In this document: piece by piece, positions 25,937 to 33,273 of the stretch
How positions within the stretch are numbered: the stretch's first letter is position 1
Layout of the letters: the number at the start of each line of letters is the position of its first letter
Origin: Sphingomonadaceae bacterium
GTDB lineage: Bacteria > Pseudomonadota > Alphaproteobacteria > Sphingomonadales > Sphingomonadaceae
NCBI GenBank assembly: GCA_016000085.1
Contig: JAECRT010000015.1
Span: 40,174-73,541 of the forward strand
Length of the DNA: 33,368 nucleotides
Direction of reading: 5' to 3'
The notes under the pieces: model-generated
What the model was told of the DNA's origin: nothing
Seen by the model: the letters and a program-made list of their open reading frames with translations, nothing else
Databases searched by the model: none
Position numbers and translations under genes: made by a program

Positions 25937-26637
25937 TCCAGTGCGGAGGGAGGGTTCAGCGCATTGATCGCGGCATGGACCAGCCGCTCGGCCTCACGAC
26001 GGTCCAGGCCAGTCGGCACGATCTCGCCAACCTTGTAGGTTACGGTGCCCGCCTTCTTCATCCAGCTGCCACGCGGCGACACAAGGCCGCTGTCGATCGC
26101 GATCGGCACCACCGGCAGGCCCAGCAACGTGTAGAGACCGGCAAAGCCCGCCCGTAGCGGCGGCGCTTCACCATGGGGAACGCGGGTGCCTTCAGGGAAG
26201 ATGCACACAGCGCGCCCGGCCGCATTGGCGGCCTTGGCCGACGTGCGCAGCGTGCGCATGGCGGCGGCGCCGGCGGTCCGTTCGATCGGGATCAGGCCAT
26301 AACGTTCCGCGATGATGCCCCACAGCGGAATGTCGAACAGTTCGCGCTTGGCAGCGATGACCGGCCGATCGAAGACACAGAGCAAGTCGATCGTTTCGAA
26401 CATCGATTCATGCTTCACGATGTAGAGATAGTCGCCGAGCGGCAAATCCCCCTCGATCCGCACCTTCTGCCCCAGAAACCAGCGCGCGCACAGGCGATGG
26501 AATTGCCCCCACACGGTCGCCACCCGCTGCACCATGGGCGGCGAAAACTGCCCCATCAGCAGCGCGGTCAGCACCAGAATGAGGCTGCCGGGATAAAAAA
26601 ACAGCATGAAGACGATGGAACGAAGCGCGGTAATCAT
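25930..26637 (-). CDS. plsC: 1-acyl-sn-glycerol-3-phosphate acyltransferase
   Basis: A membrane-bound acyltransferase that makes phosphatidic acid, 235 residues. An N-terminal hydrophobic segment (about 5-30) anchors it. The catalytic box, normally HX4D, reads H76-ESMF-E81 in VKHESMFETIDLL. Block II is GLIPIER (114-120), block III FPEGTR (147-152) and block IV VVPIAID. The Glu in place of Asp is unusual for E. coli-type PlsC, but the rest of the site is intact. It is last in the ftsE-ftsX-ydcF-plsC run, 14 bp after ydcF, and overlaps tyrA tail to tail. Confidence 0.93.
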   Translation of the reverse strand: MITALRSIVFMLFFYPGSLILVLTALLMGQFSPPMVQRVATVWGQFHRLCARWFLGQKVRIEGDLPLGDYLYIVKHESMFETIDLLCVFDRPVIAAKRELFDIPLWGIIAERYGLIPIERTAGAAAMRTLRTSAKAANAAGRAVCIFPEGTRVPHGEAPPLRAGFAGLYTLLGLPVVPIAIDSGLVSPRGSWMKKAGTVTYKVGEIVPTGLDRREAERLVHAAINALNPPSALDQ

Positions 26638-26651
26638 GAAATGCCGATCTG

Positions 26652-27182
26652 TCAGATGCCGATGAGCGCGGCAGCCCGCCGTAGCAGATATTTATTATAT
26701 TCGCGCGCCAGCATGGTCAGGCTGGGGCGGCTGGGCACCGCATCATAGACGATGGCGACCCGCGCGGGCAGCGCCTGTCGTAATTCGAGCGCGGCGCGGC
26801 GCATATGCCAGTCCGTGGTGATGAGGCGCACGGTCTTATAGTCGCGCCGTTCCAGCCAGCGCGCCGTTTCGATCGCGTTGGAACGGGTGTCGATGGCCTC
26901 GCGCCCCAGCGTGATGCAACAGCTGAAAAGGCTTTCGCGCGTATGATATTGCGCCGCCAGTTCGACCGGGCGCACGGCGCGATCGACGCCGGAAATCAGC
27001 ATCCGCTTGGTCGCGCCCGCCTCCAGCAGGGCCAGCCCCCGATCGATCCGTCCTGCCCCGCCGGTCAGCACGACAATGGCGTCCGTCTTGCGGCCGTCTA
27101 GTGGCTGCGGCAGGAAAATGGCGAACCAGGCAAAACCCAGCATCCAGCCGAGCAGCGTCACCGCGATCAGCCGGACGATCAT
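26652..27182 (-). CDS. YdcF/DUF218 family membrane-anchored protein
   Basis: 176 residues: an N-terminal membrane helix (about 2-24), then a periplasmic or cytoplasmic DUF218 domain. The domain shows DAIVVLTGGAGRIDRGLALL (34-53), TRSNAIETARWL (99-110) and LITTDWHMRRAALEL (120-134), the three typical motifs. Related proteins include E. coli YdcF, SanA and ElyC, linked to envelope integrity and lipid-carrier or peptidoglycan steps, but biochemical roles are mostly open. The ATG (27182) overlaps the ftsX TGA (27179-27182), so it belongs to the ftsEX operon. Two adjacent Cys (88-89) are notable. Confidence 0.87.
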   Translation of the reverse strand: MIVRLIAVTLLGWMLGFAWFAIFLPQPLDGRKTDAIVVLTGGAGRIDRGLALLEAGATKRMLISGVDRAVRPVELAAQYHTRESLFSCCITLGREAIDTRSNAIETARWLERRDYKTVRLITTDWHMRRAALELRQALPARVAIVYDAVPSRPSLTMLAREYNKYLLRRAAALIGI

Positions 27183-28084
27183 AAGGCCCGCCCCAGCGCG
27201 CGCAGCACTGTCCAGCGCGCCGCCAGTGTGGCCAGCGCCACCCCCGCCAGCGGCAGCACCGCCAGCGCCAGCCAACTGCGCCAGTCCAGGTCGACAGCGC
27301 CCAGCAGATCCGATCCGGTCGCAGACAGTCGCAGGCCGATCAGCCCGATGACCAGCACTGCAAAGGCGAAGCCCAGCGCGCCGCCCAGCGCCGCATCGAG
27401 GCCGATCCGCCACTGAAACAGGCGAGCGATTTGCACATCGGTCGCCCCCATCTGATGCAGCACCTCGATCGTGCCGCGATGGCTGCCATGGGCGCCGCGC
27501 GCCGCCAGCACGACGACCGCGCCGGTCGCCAGCGCCATCAGCACCACCACTCCGACCGCCAGCCAACCAAGCGCCGACAACAGGCCCGCCAGCGGCAACA
27601 GGAACGCAGCGTGCGGTTCGATCCGTAGCGTAGGCGACAGGCCGCCAAGCAGGCGACGCAGGCGCGCGACCTTGATATCGGCGTCACCCGGCGTCAGCGT
27701 AACATCAATCAGCGCGGGAACCGGCAAGTCGCCGCTCAGCGCATCCTCGCCCAACCAGGGGCGTAGCTGGTCGGCCAGCACGACAGAATCGACGGCGGTG
27801 GCAGCGTGCACGTCCGCCACCCCGCGCAAGGCCGCGAGCGCACGGGCGGCAAGATGGTCGCGCACCTGCGCATCGGCCTCCACCACCTGCACGCTGGCGC
27901 GCCCGGCCAGATCGGCGCTCATGGCGCCAACCGCCGCGCCCAGTCCCAGTCCGGCGGCGGCGGCCAGCACGGTCAGAAACATCATGATCGCGATGATCCA
28001 CGGCATCGGTCCCGCCAGCCTTCCCCCCGGCAACAGGCGCTGGCGCGCGGCGGCAGAGGCGCGACGATCGGCGCGAGTGGCCAT
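27179..28084 (-). CDS. ftsX: Cell-division membrane protein FtsX
   Basis: 301 residues, four membrane helices in the FtsX layout: TM1 at about 28-54, an external domain (about 55-155) rich in Ala/Asp/Val, then TM2 at about 160-190, TM3 at about 225-250 and TM4 at about 265-290. The short cytoplasmic loop with GTIEVLHQMGATDVQIARLFQWR between TM2 and TM3 is the FtsX signature. With FtsE it forms an ABC-type complex that activates peptidoglycan hydrolases at the septum. The ATG (28084) overlaps the ftsE TGA as TGATG. The external domain is small and shows no recognisable hydrolase-activator motif. Confidence 0.93.
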   Translation of the reverse strand: MATRADRRASAAARQRLLPGGRLAGPMPWIIAIMMFLTVLAAAAGLGLGAAVGAMSADLAGRASVQVVEADAQVRDHLAARALAALRGVADVHAATAVDSVVLADQLRPWLGEDALSGDLPVPALIDVTLTPGDADIKVARLRRLLGGLSPTLRIEPHAAFLLPLAGLLSALGWLAVGVVVLMALATGAVVVLAARGAHGSHRGTIEVLHQMGATDVQIARLFQWRIGLDAALGGALGFAFAVLVIGLIGLRLSATGSDLLGAVDLDWRSWLALAVLPLAGVALATLAARWTVLRALGRAL

Positions 28085-28794
28085 CAATCCTTGCCTTCCG
28101 CGCGGGGCGGATAGCGCAGCGACCCGGTCGGGTCGGCCAGCCGCCCCTTGTCCAGCCGCATCATCTGCGCACCGGTCACCTGCGCCATCAGCGGCAGGTC
28201 ATGGGTGGCCACGACGATGGTGGTGCCCAGCCGATTGAGCGCTTCGAACAGGACCATCAGCCGGCGGGCCATGTCCGCGTCGACGTTACCGGTCGGTTCG
28301 TCCGCGACCAGAATCTCCGGCCGACCGATCACCGCGCGCGCGATGGCGACCCGCTGCTGCTCTCCGCCCGACAGGGTGGCGGGGCGCGCCTGTCCCCGGT
28401 CGCCAAGTCCGACCCAGTTCAGCATTTCGCTGACCGGGGCGTCGATTTCCCCCTCCTCCATCCCCGCGACGCGGAGGGGCAGGGCGATATTGTCATAGGC
28501 CGATAGATGCGGGATCAGGCGGAAGTCCTGAAACACCACGCCGATGCGGCGGCGAAAGCCGGGCAGACGCTTGCCGGGCAACGTCACCACATCTTCACCG
28601 AACAAGCGGATGACGCCCCGGCTGGGACGCTGGGCAAGATACAGCAATTTCAGCAGCGAGGTCTTGCCCGCGCCGGACGCGCCGGTCAGGAAATAGAAAC
28701 CCCCACCCGCCAACGAGAAACTGACATCGGAGAGCGTTTCACTGTCCAGACCATATCGCAGGCCGACATTTTCGAACTGGACGATAGCCGACAT
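28084..28794 (-). CDS. ftsE: Cell-division ATP-binding protein FtsE
   Basis: An ABC ATPase, 236 residues. Walker A is GASGAGKTS (38-46), the Q-loop VVFQDFRLIPHLSAYDNIALPLRVAG (87-112) is FtsE-like, the signature is LSGGEQQR (141-148), Walker B ILVADEP (161-167), and the switch His is in VATHDLP. The ATG at 28794 is chosen over longer frames because family N-termini begin here (IVQFENVGLRYG). No ribosome site precedes it, so the promoter and start may lie close together. It starts the ftsE-ftsX-ydcF-plsC operon. Confidence 0.95.
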   Translation of the reverse strand: MSAIVQFENVGLRYGLDSETLSDVSFSLAGGGFYFLTGASGAGKTSLLKLLYLAQRPSRGVIRLFGEDVVTLPGKRLPGFRRRIGVVFQDFRLIPHLSAYDNIALPLRVAGMEEGEIDAPVSEMLNWVGLGDRGQARPATLSGGEQQRVAIARAVIGRPEILVADEPTGNVDADMARRLMVLFEALNRLGTTIVVATHDLPLMAQVTGAQMMRLDKGRLADPTGSLRYPPRAEGKD

Positions 28795-28927
28795 GACAGA
28801 AATGTGGCGCCGTCGCGCTCCCTGCTTCCCCAAGGAAACAGCCATGGCACAGCGGGCAGGCCGCCGTAAAGCCCGCGCCACGCGATAGGGCGAGTCGCGA
28901 CGGAATGACGCCAACGATCGTTGATGC

Positions 28928-28957
28928 TTGCGTGTGAGTCCCTGCCATGCCTATGAA
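28928..28957 (+). promoter_or_regulatory. Candidate promoter of the zinc-finger gene
   Basis: TTGCGT (28928-28933) and TATGAA (28952-28957) are 18 bp apart; the -10 ends 5 nt before the ATG at 28963 with no ribosome site between, again suggesting a leaderless start. The 168-bp divergent spacer 28795-28962 holds no other clear element. Confidence 0.45.
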
Positions 28958-28962
28958 GCGAA

Positions 28963-29817
28963 ATGATCTTGGTGTGCCCCAATTGTGCGAAGCGCTACGT
29001 CGTGGCCGACAATGCCGTTGGCGCGAATGGTCGCCAGGTCCGTTGCGCCTCATGCAAGCATAGCTGGTTCCAGGAACCTGCGGAGTTGCCACCGCGCGAA
29101 GCGCCGCCGATGGCGGCGCCATCCATGGCGGCTGCGCTGGCCGCTTCGACGGCGGAACGCGCTGTTCGCGAGCCTGTAGTCTCTGCGCCAATCGAATCAC
29201 CACCGCCGCCGCCCGAACCGGTCGTTGCGGTTGATGCACCCGAAGCGCAGCATTCCGAATGGGAAGAAGCGCCTGCGCCGGCCGCACCGACGATTGCGGC
29301 GCCGGCGGAGCGACGGTTCGACGATATTTATGCCGGCGCGCCGGTAGATGAAGCCAGCGAGAGCCAGTTCGATCCTGCGCCACCGTTCAAGGCGCGTCGC
29401 AATCCGCTCAAATTATGGACCTATGCCGCGATCGGCTTTTTCCTGGTGATTGCAGCGGCAGGCGGGGCGCTGCATTATTTCGGCGCGCCGAGCTGGGCGA
29501 TCAATCTGGGGCTGGTGGGGGAAGAGGGCGATCCCGACCTGCTTTTCTATCTGTCCAAGCCTGCCGAACGTCGCAAACTGCCGACGGGCGAGGAATATTT
29601 CGCGTTCGGCGCGCGGATCGTGAACAGCGGGACACAGGCGCTGCCGGTGCCGCCGGTACTGGTGCAGTTGCGCGACCGGCAGAACCGGCTGGTGTTCAGC
29701 TGGACAACGAAGGCGGACAAAGGCCGGTTGAAGCCGGGTGAGGAAGCGTCGATCAACGAAAGCCGGATCGACATTCCGAAAAACGCCGAGAATCTGTCGC
29801 TGACCTTCGTGCAGTAA
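28963..29817 (+). CDS. MJ0042-type zinc-finger, single-TM protein with DUF3426-like C-terminus
   Basis: 284 residues in three parts. An N-terminal zinc ribbon has C5-PNC8 and C28-ASC31 (MJ0042/zinc_ribbon_5 type), with the family's SWFQ after it. A Pro/Ala/Glu-rich linker (about 40-150) includes PPPPPEP. A membrane helix (about 152-171) is followed by a beta-rich domain (about 190-284: ARIVNSGTQALPVPPVLVQLRDRQNRLVFSW) like DUF3426. So the metal site is cytoplasmic and the beta domain periplasmic. The function is unknown. Lying head to head with ftsE, it could act in division or envelope control, but that is position-based inference. Confidence 0.85.
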   Translation: MILVCPNCAKRYVVADNAVGANGRQVRCASCKHSWFQEPAELPPREAPPMAAPSMAAALAASTAERAVREPVVSAPIESPPPPPEPVVAVDAPEAQHSEWEEAPAPAAPTIAAPAERRFDDIYAGAPVDEASESQFDPAPPFKARRNPLKLWTYAAIGFFLVIAAAGGALHYFGAPSWAINLGLVGEEGDPDLLFYLSKPAERRKLPTGEEYFAFGARIVNSGTQALPVPPVLVQLRDRQNRLVFSWTTKADKGRLKPGEEASINESRIDIPKNAENLSLTFVQ

Positions 29818-29861
29818 GGTTCGGGGCGGGAACGGGCCAAGGCGGCCCATTCCCATCACTT

Positions 29862-30767
29862 TCACGGATAGCTGACCGTCTTGGGACGGCCCTGCGGGAT
29901 CGGGATGAACTCCTGATCGTCGCCGGGGATCAACGGAAAGCGCATCGCGTCCCAATCCTCGCGCGCTTGCATGAGGCGATCGGTGGTCGATGACACGAAA
30001 TTCCACCACACGTGGCGTGGCGAGGTGAAGGCTTCGCCGCCGCACAGCACGACCCGGCCGCCATCGACGCTCATCAGCGTGGCGCGCACACCGGGGCGCA
30101 GGACATAGAGCGTCTGCGGCGCCAGCATGATGCCGTCGAGCGATGCATCACCGCCCGATACATAGATGGCGCGCTCATCAGCCGATGGGTCGATCGGGAT
30201 GCGGCCGCCTGGCGAAAGCTGAATGTCGGCATAGATGGTCTGGGCATAGGTGGTGACCGGCGATTGCGCGCCCCAGAGCGATCCCATGATGACGCGAGCG
30301 CGGGCCTGCCCGTCCTCGATCACCGGCAGGCCGCCTTCGCTGACATGCTCGAACGCGGGGTCCATTTCCTCATAGCGGTCGGGCAAAGCGAGCCAGGTCT
30401 GGATCGCCGAGAGTTTCGAAGCCTTGGCCCGATCCTCGTCGGGCGAGCGTTCCGAATGCACGATGCCCTTGCCCGCCGTCATCAGGTTGACCGCGCCTGC
30501 CTCAACGATCTGTTCTGTCCCCAGCGAATCGCGGTGGAAGAAGGCGCCTTCATACATGTAGGTCACGGTGGCGAGGTTGATGTGGGGGTGCGGGCGGACG
30601 TCGATGCCCTGCCCCGCAGCGATTTTCGCCGGTCCCGCCTGATCGAAGAAGATGAACGGGCCGACCATCGTGCGGCCCTTGGCGGGCAGCGAACGGTGGA
30701 CCTTGAAATCGCCCAGGTCATGGGTCGTGGGCGCAATCGTCTGAATGATGAGATCGTCTGGCATCAT
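29862..30767 (-). CDS. Pirin family protein
   Basis: A bicupin, 301 residues. The N-terminal cupin has the metal site RPHPHINLATVTYMYEGAFFHRDSLG with His60 and His62, then GKGIVHSERS with His104 and Glu106. A second cupin follows and the C-terminus is EFIPIPQGRP. Bacterial pirins can show quercetinase-like activity or act as regulators; the role here is unknown. The start may be the first or second of two ATGs (30767 or 30764). The first overlaps the bolA stop as TGATG, so the two genes are coupled. Confidence 0.9.
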   Translation of the reverse strand: MMPDDLIIQTIAPTTHDLGDFKVHRSLPAKGRTMVGPFIFFDQAGPAKIAAGQGIDVRPHPHINLATVTYMYEGAFFHRDSLGTEQIVEAGAVNLMTAGKGIVHSERSPDEDRAKASKLSAIQTWLALPDRYEEMDPAFEHVSEGGLPVIEDGQARARVIMGSLWGAQSPVTTYAQTIYADIQLSPGGRIPIDPSADERAIYVSGGDASLDGIMLAPQTLYVLRPGVRATLMSVDGGRVVLCGGEAFTSPRHVWWNFVSSTTDRLMQAREDWDAMRFPLIPGDDQEFIPIPQGRPKTVSYP

Positions 30768-31054
30768 CAGGCTTCTCCCGGTGCACGGGCCTTGATGGCC
30801 AGGGCATGGACCTTGTCGCGCAGCAGGTCCGCCAGCGCGGCGTTGACGAGGCGCTGGCGCGCGACGCGGTTCTGGCCGGTGAAGCGATCCGACACGATGT
30901 CGACGGTGAAATGGCTTTCGCCCGAACCGTCATGCCCGGCATGGCCGCGATGCTTTTCGCTATCGTCGATCACGTCGAGCCGTTCGGGGGTCAGGGCAGC
31001 GCGGAGCAGCGCTTCGATTTCGGTGGCCACGGGGCCTTTCAGAATCTGGGTCAT
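30767..31054 (-). CDS. bolA: BolA family protein
   Basis: 95 residues, BolA-like: ILKGPVATEIEALLRAAL, the acidic/His segment HRGHAGHDGSGESHFTVDIVS, and the C-terminal helix-turn region NRVARQRLVNAALADLLRDKVHALAIKA. BolA proteins act with monothiol glutaredoxins in Fe-S handling and also as regulators of envelope and stationary-phase genes. TATATA (31061-31066) ends 6 nt before the ATG. It is head to head with the J-domain gene, an arrangement common in Alphaproteobacteria, and followed by pirin. Confidence 0.92.
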   Translation of the reverse strand: MTQILKGPVATEIEALLRAALTPERLDVIDDSEKHRGHAGHDGSGESHFTVDIVSDRFTGQNRVARQRLVNAALADLLRDKVHALAIKARAPGEA

Positions 31055-31060
31055 GGCCCC

Positions 31061-31066
31061 TATATA
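31061..31066. promoter_or_regulatory. Self-complementary TATATA between bolA and J-domain gene
   Basis: TATATA reads the same on both strands in the 44-bp divergent spacer. On the minus strand it lies 6 nt from the bolA ATG; on the plus strand it is 32 bp before the TTG start. It could serve as a shared -10 element. No good -35 is visible on either side. Confidence 0.35.
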
Positions 31067-31098
31067 GACGGTTTGCCGCGACTTGCATCAGGACTCCC

Positions 31099-31716
31099 TT
31101 GTCGACCGACCCTTTCTCGACCCGTCGTTTCAACCGTTTCCATGGCCGGGTGGAAGGCGACCGCCCCTGCGCCGCGCCGGGATGCCCGGAAGCCGGCGAA
31201 TTTCGTGCGCCCGCGATGGATAGCGACCGGTCCAGCCGCGAAGGGCCACGCTGGCGCTGGCTGTGCCTGGATCATGTGAAGGCGTTCAATCAGGGCTATA
31301 ATTTCTTCACTGGCATGTCGGCGGAAGAAATCGCCGCCGCCCAGCGCCCCTATGCCGGGTGGGAGCGGGAGACGCGGGCCTTTTCGACCAGCGCCCATAG
31401 CCCGCCCCCCAAATGGGCCGATTTTTCCGACCCACTCGACGCGATCGGCGCGAAGTTTCGGGAACGGGTGGCCAAGGCGCGCGCAGATGCGCAGGTGCGG
31501 CAGGATGGCCAATTCCTGTCGACCGAGGACCGCAAGGCGATGCGGGTCATGGAATTGCCGGTCGATGCCGATCGCAAGGCGTTGCGGGTGCGCTACACCG
31601 AATTGTTGCGCCGCTATCATCCCGACCATAATGGCGGCGACCGCAGTCATGAGGGGGCGTTGCAGGCGGTCATCGCGGCCTATGCCCATCTGCGCAAGGC
31701 GTCGGCTTTTGCTTAG
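31099..31716 (+). CDS. J-domain co-chaperone with N-terminal Cys/His cluster
   Basis: 205 residues from TTG 31099, with AGGA 5 nt upstream. The C-terminal 60 residues are a J domain: ADRKALRVRYTELLRRYHPDHNGGDRSH with HPD at 174-176, which would stimulate an Hsp70 ATPase. The N-terminal part has Cys24-x4-Cys29 and Cys56-x2-His59 (RPCAAPGCPE and WLCLDHV), a plausible zinc site. Such proteins lie next to bolA in many alphaproteobacteria. An Hsp70-like gene follows on the same strand after a 245-bp spacer, a possible partner. Confidence 0.88.
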   Translation: MSTDPFSTRRFNRFHGRVEGDRPCAAPGCPEAGEFRAPAMDSDRSSREGPRWRWLCLDHVKAFNQGYNFFTGMSAEEIAAAQRPYAGWERETRAFSTSAHSPPPKWADFSDPLDAIGAKFRERVAKARADAQVRQDGQFLSTEDRKAMRVMELPVDADRKALRVRYTELLRRYHPDHNGGDRSHEGALQAVIAAYAHLRKASAFA

Positions 31717-31741
31717 GCTTTGTTGCCGCGTTTTCCGAGCC

Positions 31742-31761
31742 GTGGACCGTAAAGGGTCCAC
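31742..31761 (+). terminator. Hairpin after the J-domain gene
   Basis: GTGGACC (31742-31748) pairs exactly with GGTCCAC (31755-31761) around 6 nt, 25 bp after the stop. No T-run follows directly, though the next 70 bp are markedly AT-rich, so this is only a possible terminator. Confidence 0.4.
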
Positions 31762-31842
31762 TTGAGAATGCTTAACTTCGCACATTTCCCGGTAATTTCA
31801 TTATTTTCGGTCCCTATTGCGTAATTTTCTTACAAGGCAGCC

Positions 31843-31854
31843 CGAAAGCTTTCG
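31843..31854. repeat. Perfect 12-bp palindrome CGAAAGCTTTCG
   Basis: A fully self-complementary 12-mer in the spacer between the J-domain and Hsp70 genes, at the end of an AT-rich stretch (about 31770-31835). It is the best operator-like sequence of the spacer and lies 108 bp before the Hsp70 start. GTAATTT also occurs twice nearby (31792 and 31821). I cannot place a convincing sigma-32 or vegetative promoter. Confidence 0.45.
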
Positions 31855-31906
31855 CAGCATAATCAACGCCAGGCGTGTAGGACAGGAAGGCTTGCCTTGC
31901 CCTTGC

Positions 31907-31947
31907 GGCAGGGGCGCGGGCCTGCCATAGGCCCGGCCCCCCTTGCC
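31907..31947 (+). promoter_or_regulatory. GC-rich leader hairpin next to the Hsp70 ribosome site
   Basis: CGGGCCT (31917-31923) and AGGCCCG (31929-31935) pair around a 5-nt loop, extended imperfectly by GGCA/GGGG on the left and CCCC/TGCC on the right. The structure ends 3 nt before GGAG (31951-31954), the ribosome site of the Hsp70 gene. It could modulate translation or be an early-termination structure; thermosensor behaviour is speculation. Confidence 0.45.
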
Positions 31948-31961
31948 CCCGGAGACTTCCC

Positions 31962-33254
31962 ATGCAGAACCCGCCCCGCGCCCTGGGCCTGGATTTCGGC
32001 ACGACCAACAGCGTGGTCGCCATCGCCACCGATGCCCAGTCCGAGCTGGTGGAGTTTGCCGGCGCACAGGCGACCGGGGCGGTATTCCGGTCCGCGCTGT
32101 GCTTCTGGCACGAGGAGGGCATGAAGGGCGGGCTGGCGCATGAGGCCGGGCCGTGGGCGATCGCGGAATATATGGAATATCCCGAGGACAGCCGCTTTCT
32201 CCAGTCGTTCAAGACGGTGGCGGCCAGCCCGATCTTCGAGACGGCGAACGTATTTGAAAAACGATACCGGTTCGAGGAGCTGGGCGCGATGTTCCTCAAT
32301 CGCATGGTGGGCCATGCGGGCGGCGCGCTCGATGCGCGGCCGGAACGGATCATCGTGGGGCGTCCGGTGACCTATGCCGGGTCACGCCCCGACGAGGCGC
32401 TGGCGCGCGAGCGGTATGACGCGATGTTCGCCGATTTCGGGACCGACATTCATTATGTCTATGAACCGCTGGGCGCGGCGTTCAGCTATGCCAGCCGCCT
32501 GACCGAGGCGGCGACCATCTTGGTCGCGGATTTCGGCGGCGGCACCAGCGATTTTTCGATCGTGCGGGTGGAAGCGCCCGGCGCCGCGCGGCGCGCCACG
32601 CCGCTGGGGTCGGCGGGCATCGGCCTCGCGGGCGATCGGTTCGACTATCGCATCATGGACCATCTGGTGCTGCCGATGCTGGGCAAGGGCGGCGATTATC
32701 AGTCGTTCGGCAAGACGCTGGAGATACCGCGCAGCTATTTCGCCGATTTTGCCGACTGGTCGCGTCTGGCCCTGATGCGCAACCGGCGGACGATGGACGA
32801 ACTGGCGCGGTTGCGCAAAAGCGCCAATGATCCCGACGCGATCGGCCGGATGATGACGGTGATCGAGAAGGAACTGGGCTATCCCCTCTATGATGCGGTC
32901 GGCAGCCTGAAGCGGGCGTTGTCGGCGCAGGAGGAAGCGTCGTTCCACTTCAGTGGCGGCGGGCTGGAGATCGAGACGCGGGTGACGCGCGCCGATTTTG
33001 AAAGCTGGATCGCGCCCGACATCGCCCGGATCGAGGAGACGGTCGACAAGGCGCTGGCCAAGGCGGGGGTGATGCCCGACGCCATCGACCGCGTGTTCCT
33101 GACCGGCGGGTCGTCGCTGATCCCGGCCATCCGGCGCATATTCGATACGCGGTTCGGGGCGGAGCGGATCGCCACCGGGGGCGAATTGACGTCGATTGCG
33201 CATGGGCTGGCGCTGATCGGGCAGGAAGCCAATCTGGCCGAATGGGCCGCTTGA
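31962..33254 (+). CDS. Hsp70-family chaperone-like ATPase, YegD type
   Basis: 430 residues, an actin/Hsp70 nucleotide-binding domain with almost nothing after it. Phosphate 1 is LGLDFGTTNSVVA (8-20), phosphate 2 VADFGGGTSDFS (188-199), adenosine motif TGGSSLIPAIRRIF (381-394). YEPLGAAFSYA (167-177) is the connect-1 region of the YegD group. The C-terminal substrate-binding domain and lid of DnaK are absent, as in E. coli YegD. The role is unknown. A J-domain gene lies directly upstream. The ATG at 31962 has GGAG 7 nt upstream. Confidence 0.92.
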   Translation: MQNPPRALGLDFGTTNSVVAIATDAQSELVEFAGAQATGAVFRSALCFWHEEGMKGGLAHEAGPWAIAEYMEYPEDSRFLQSFKTVAASPIFETANVFEKRYRFEELGAMFLNRMVGHAGGALDARPERIIVGRPVTYAGSRPDEALARERYDAMFADFGTDIHYVYEPLGAAFSYASRLTEAATILVADFGGGTSDFSIVRVEAPGAARRATPLGSAGIGLAGDRFDYRIMDHLVLPMLGKGGDYQSFGKTLEIPRSYFADFADWSRLALMRNRRTMDELARLRKSANDPDAIGRMMTVIEKELGYPLYDAVGSLKRALSAQEEASFHFSGGGLEIETRVTRADFESWIAPDIARIEETVDKALAKAGVMPDAIDRVFLTGGSSLIPAIRRIFDTRFGAERIATGGELTSIAHGLALIGQEANLAEWAA

Positions 33255-33273
33255 TCCGCTGGTGCGTTACCCC

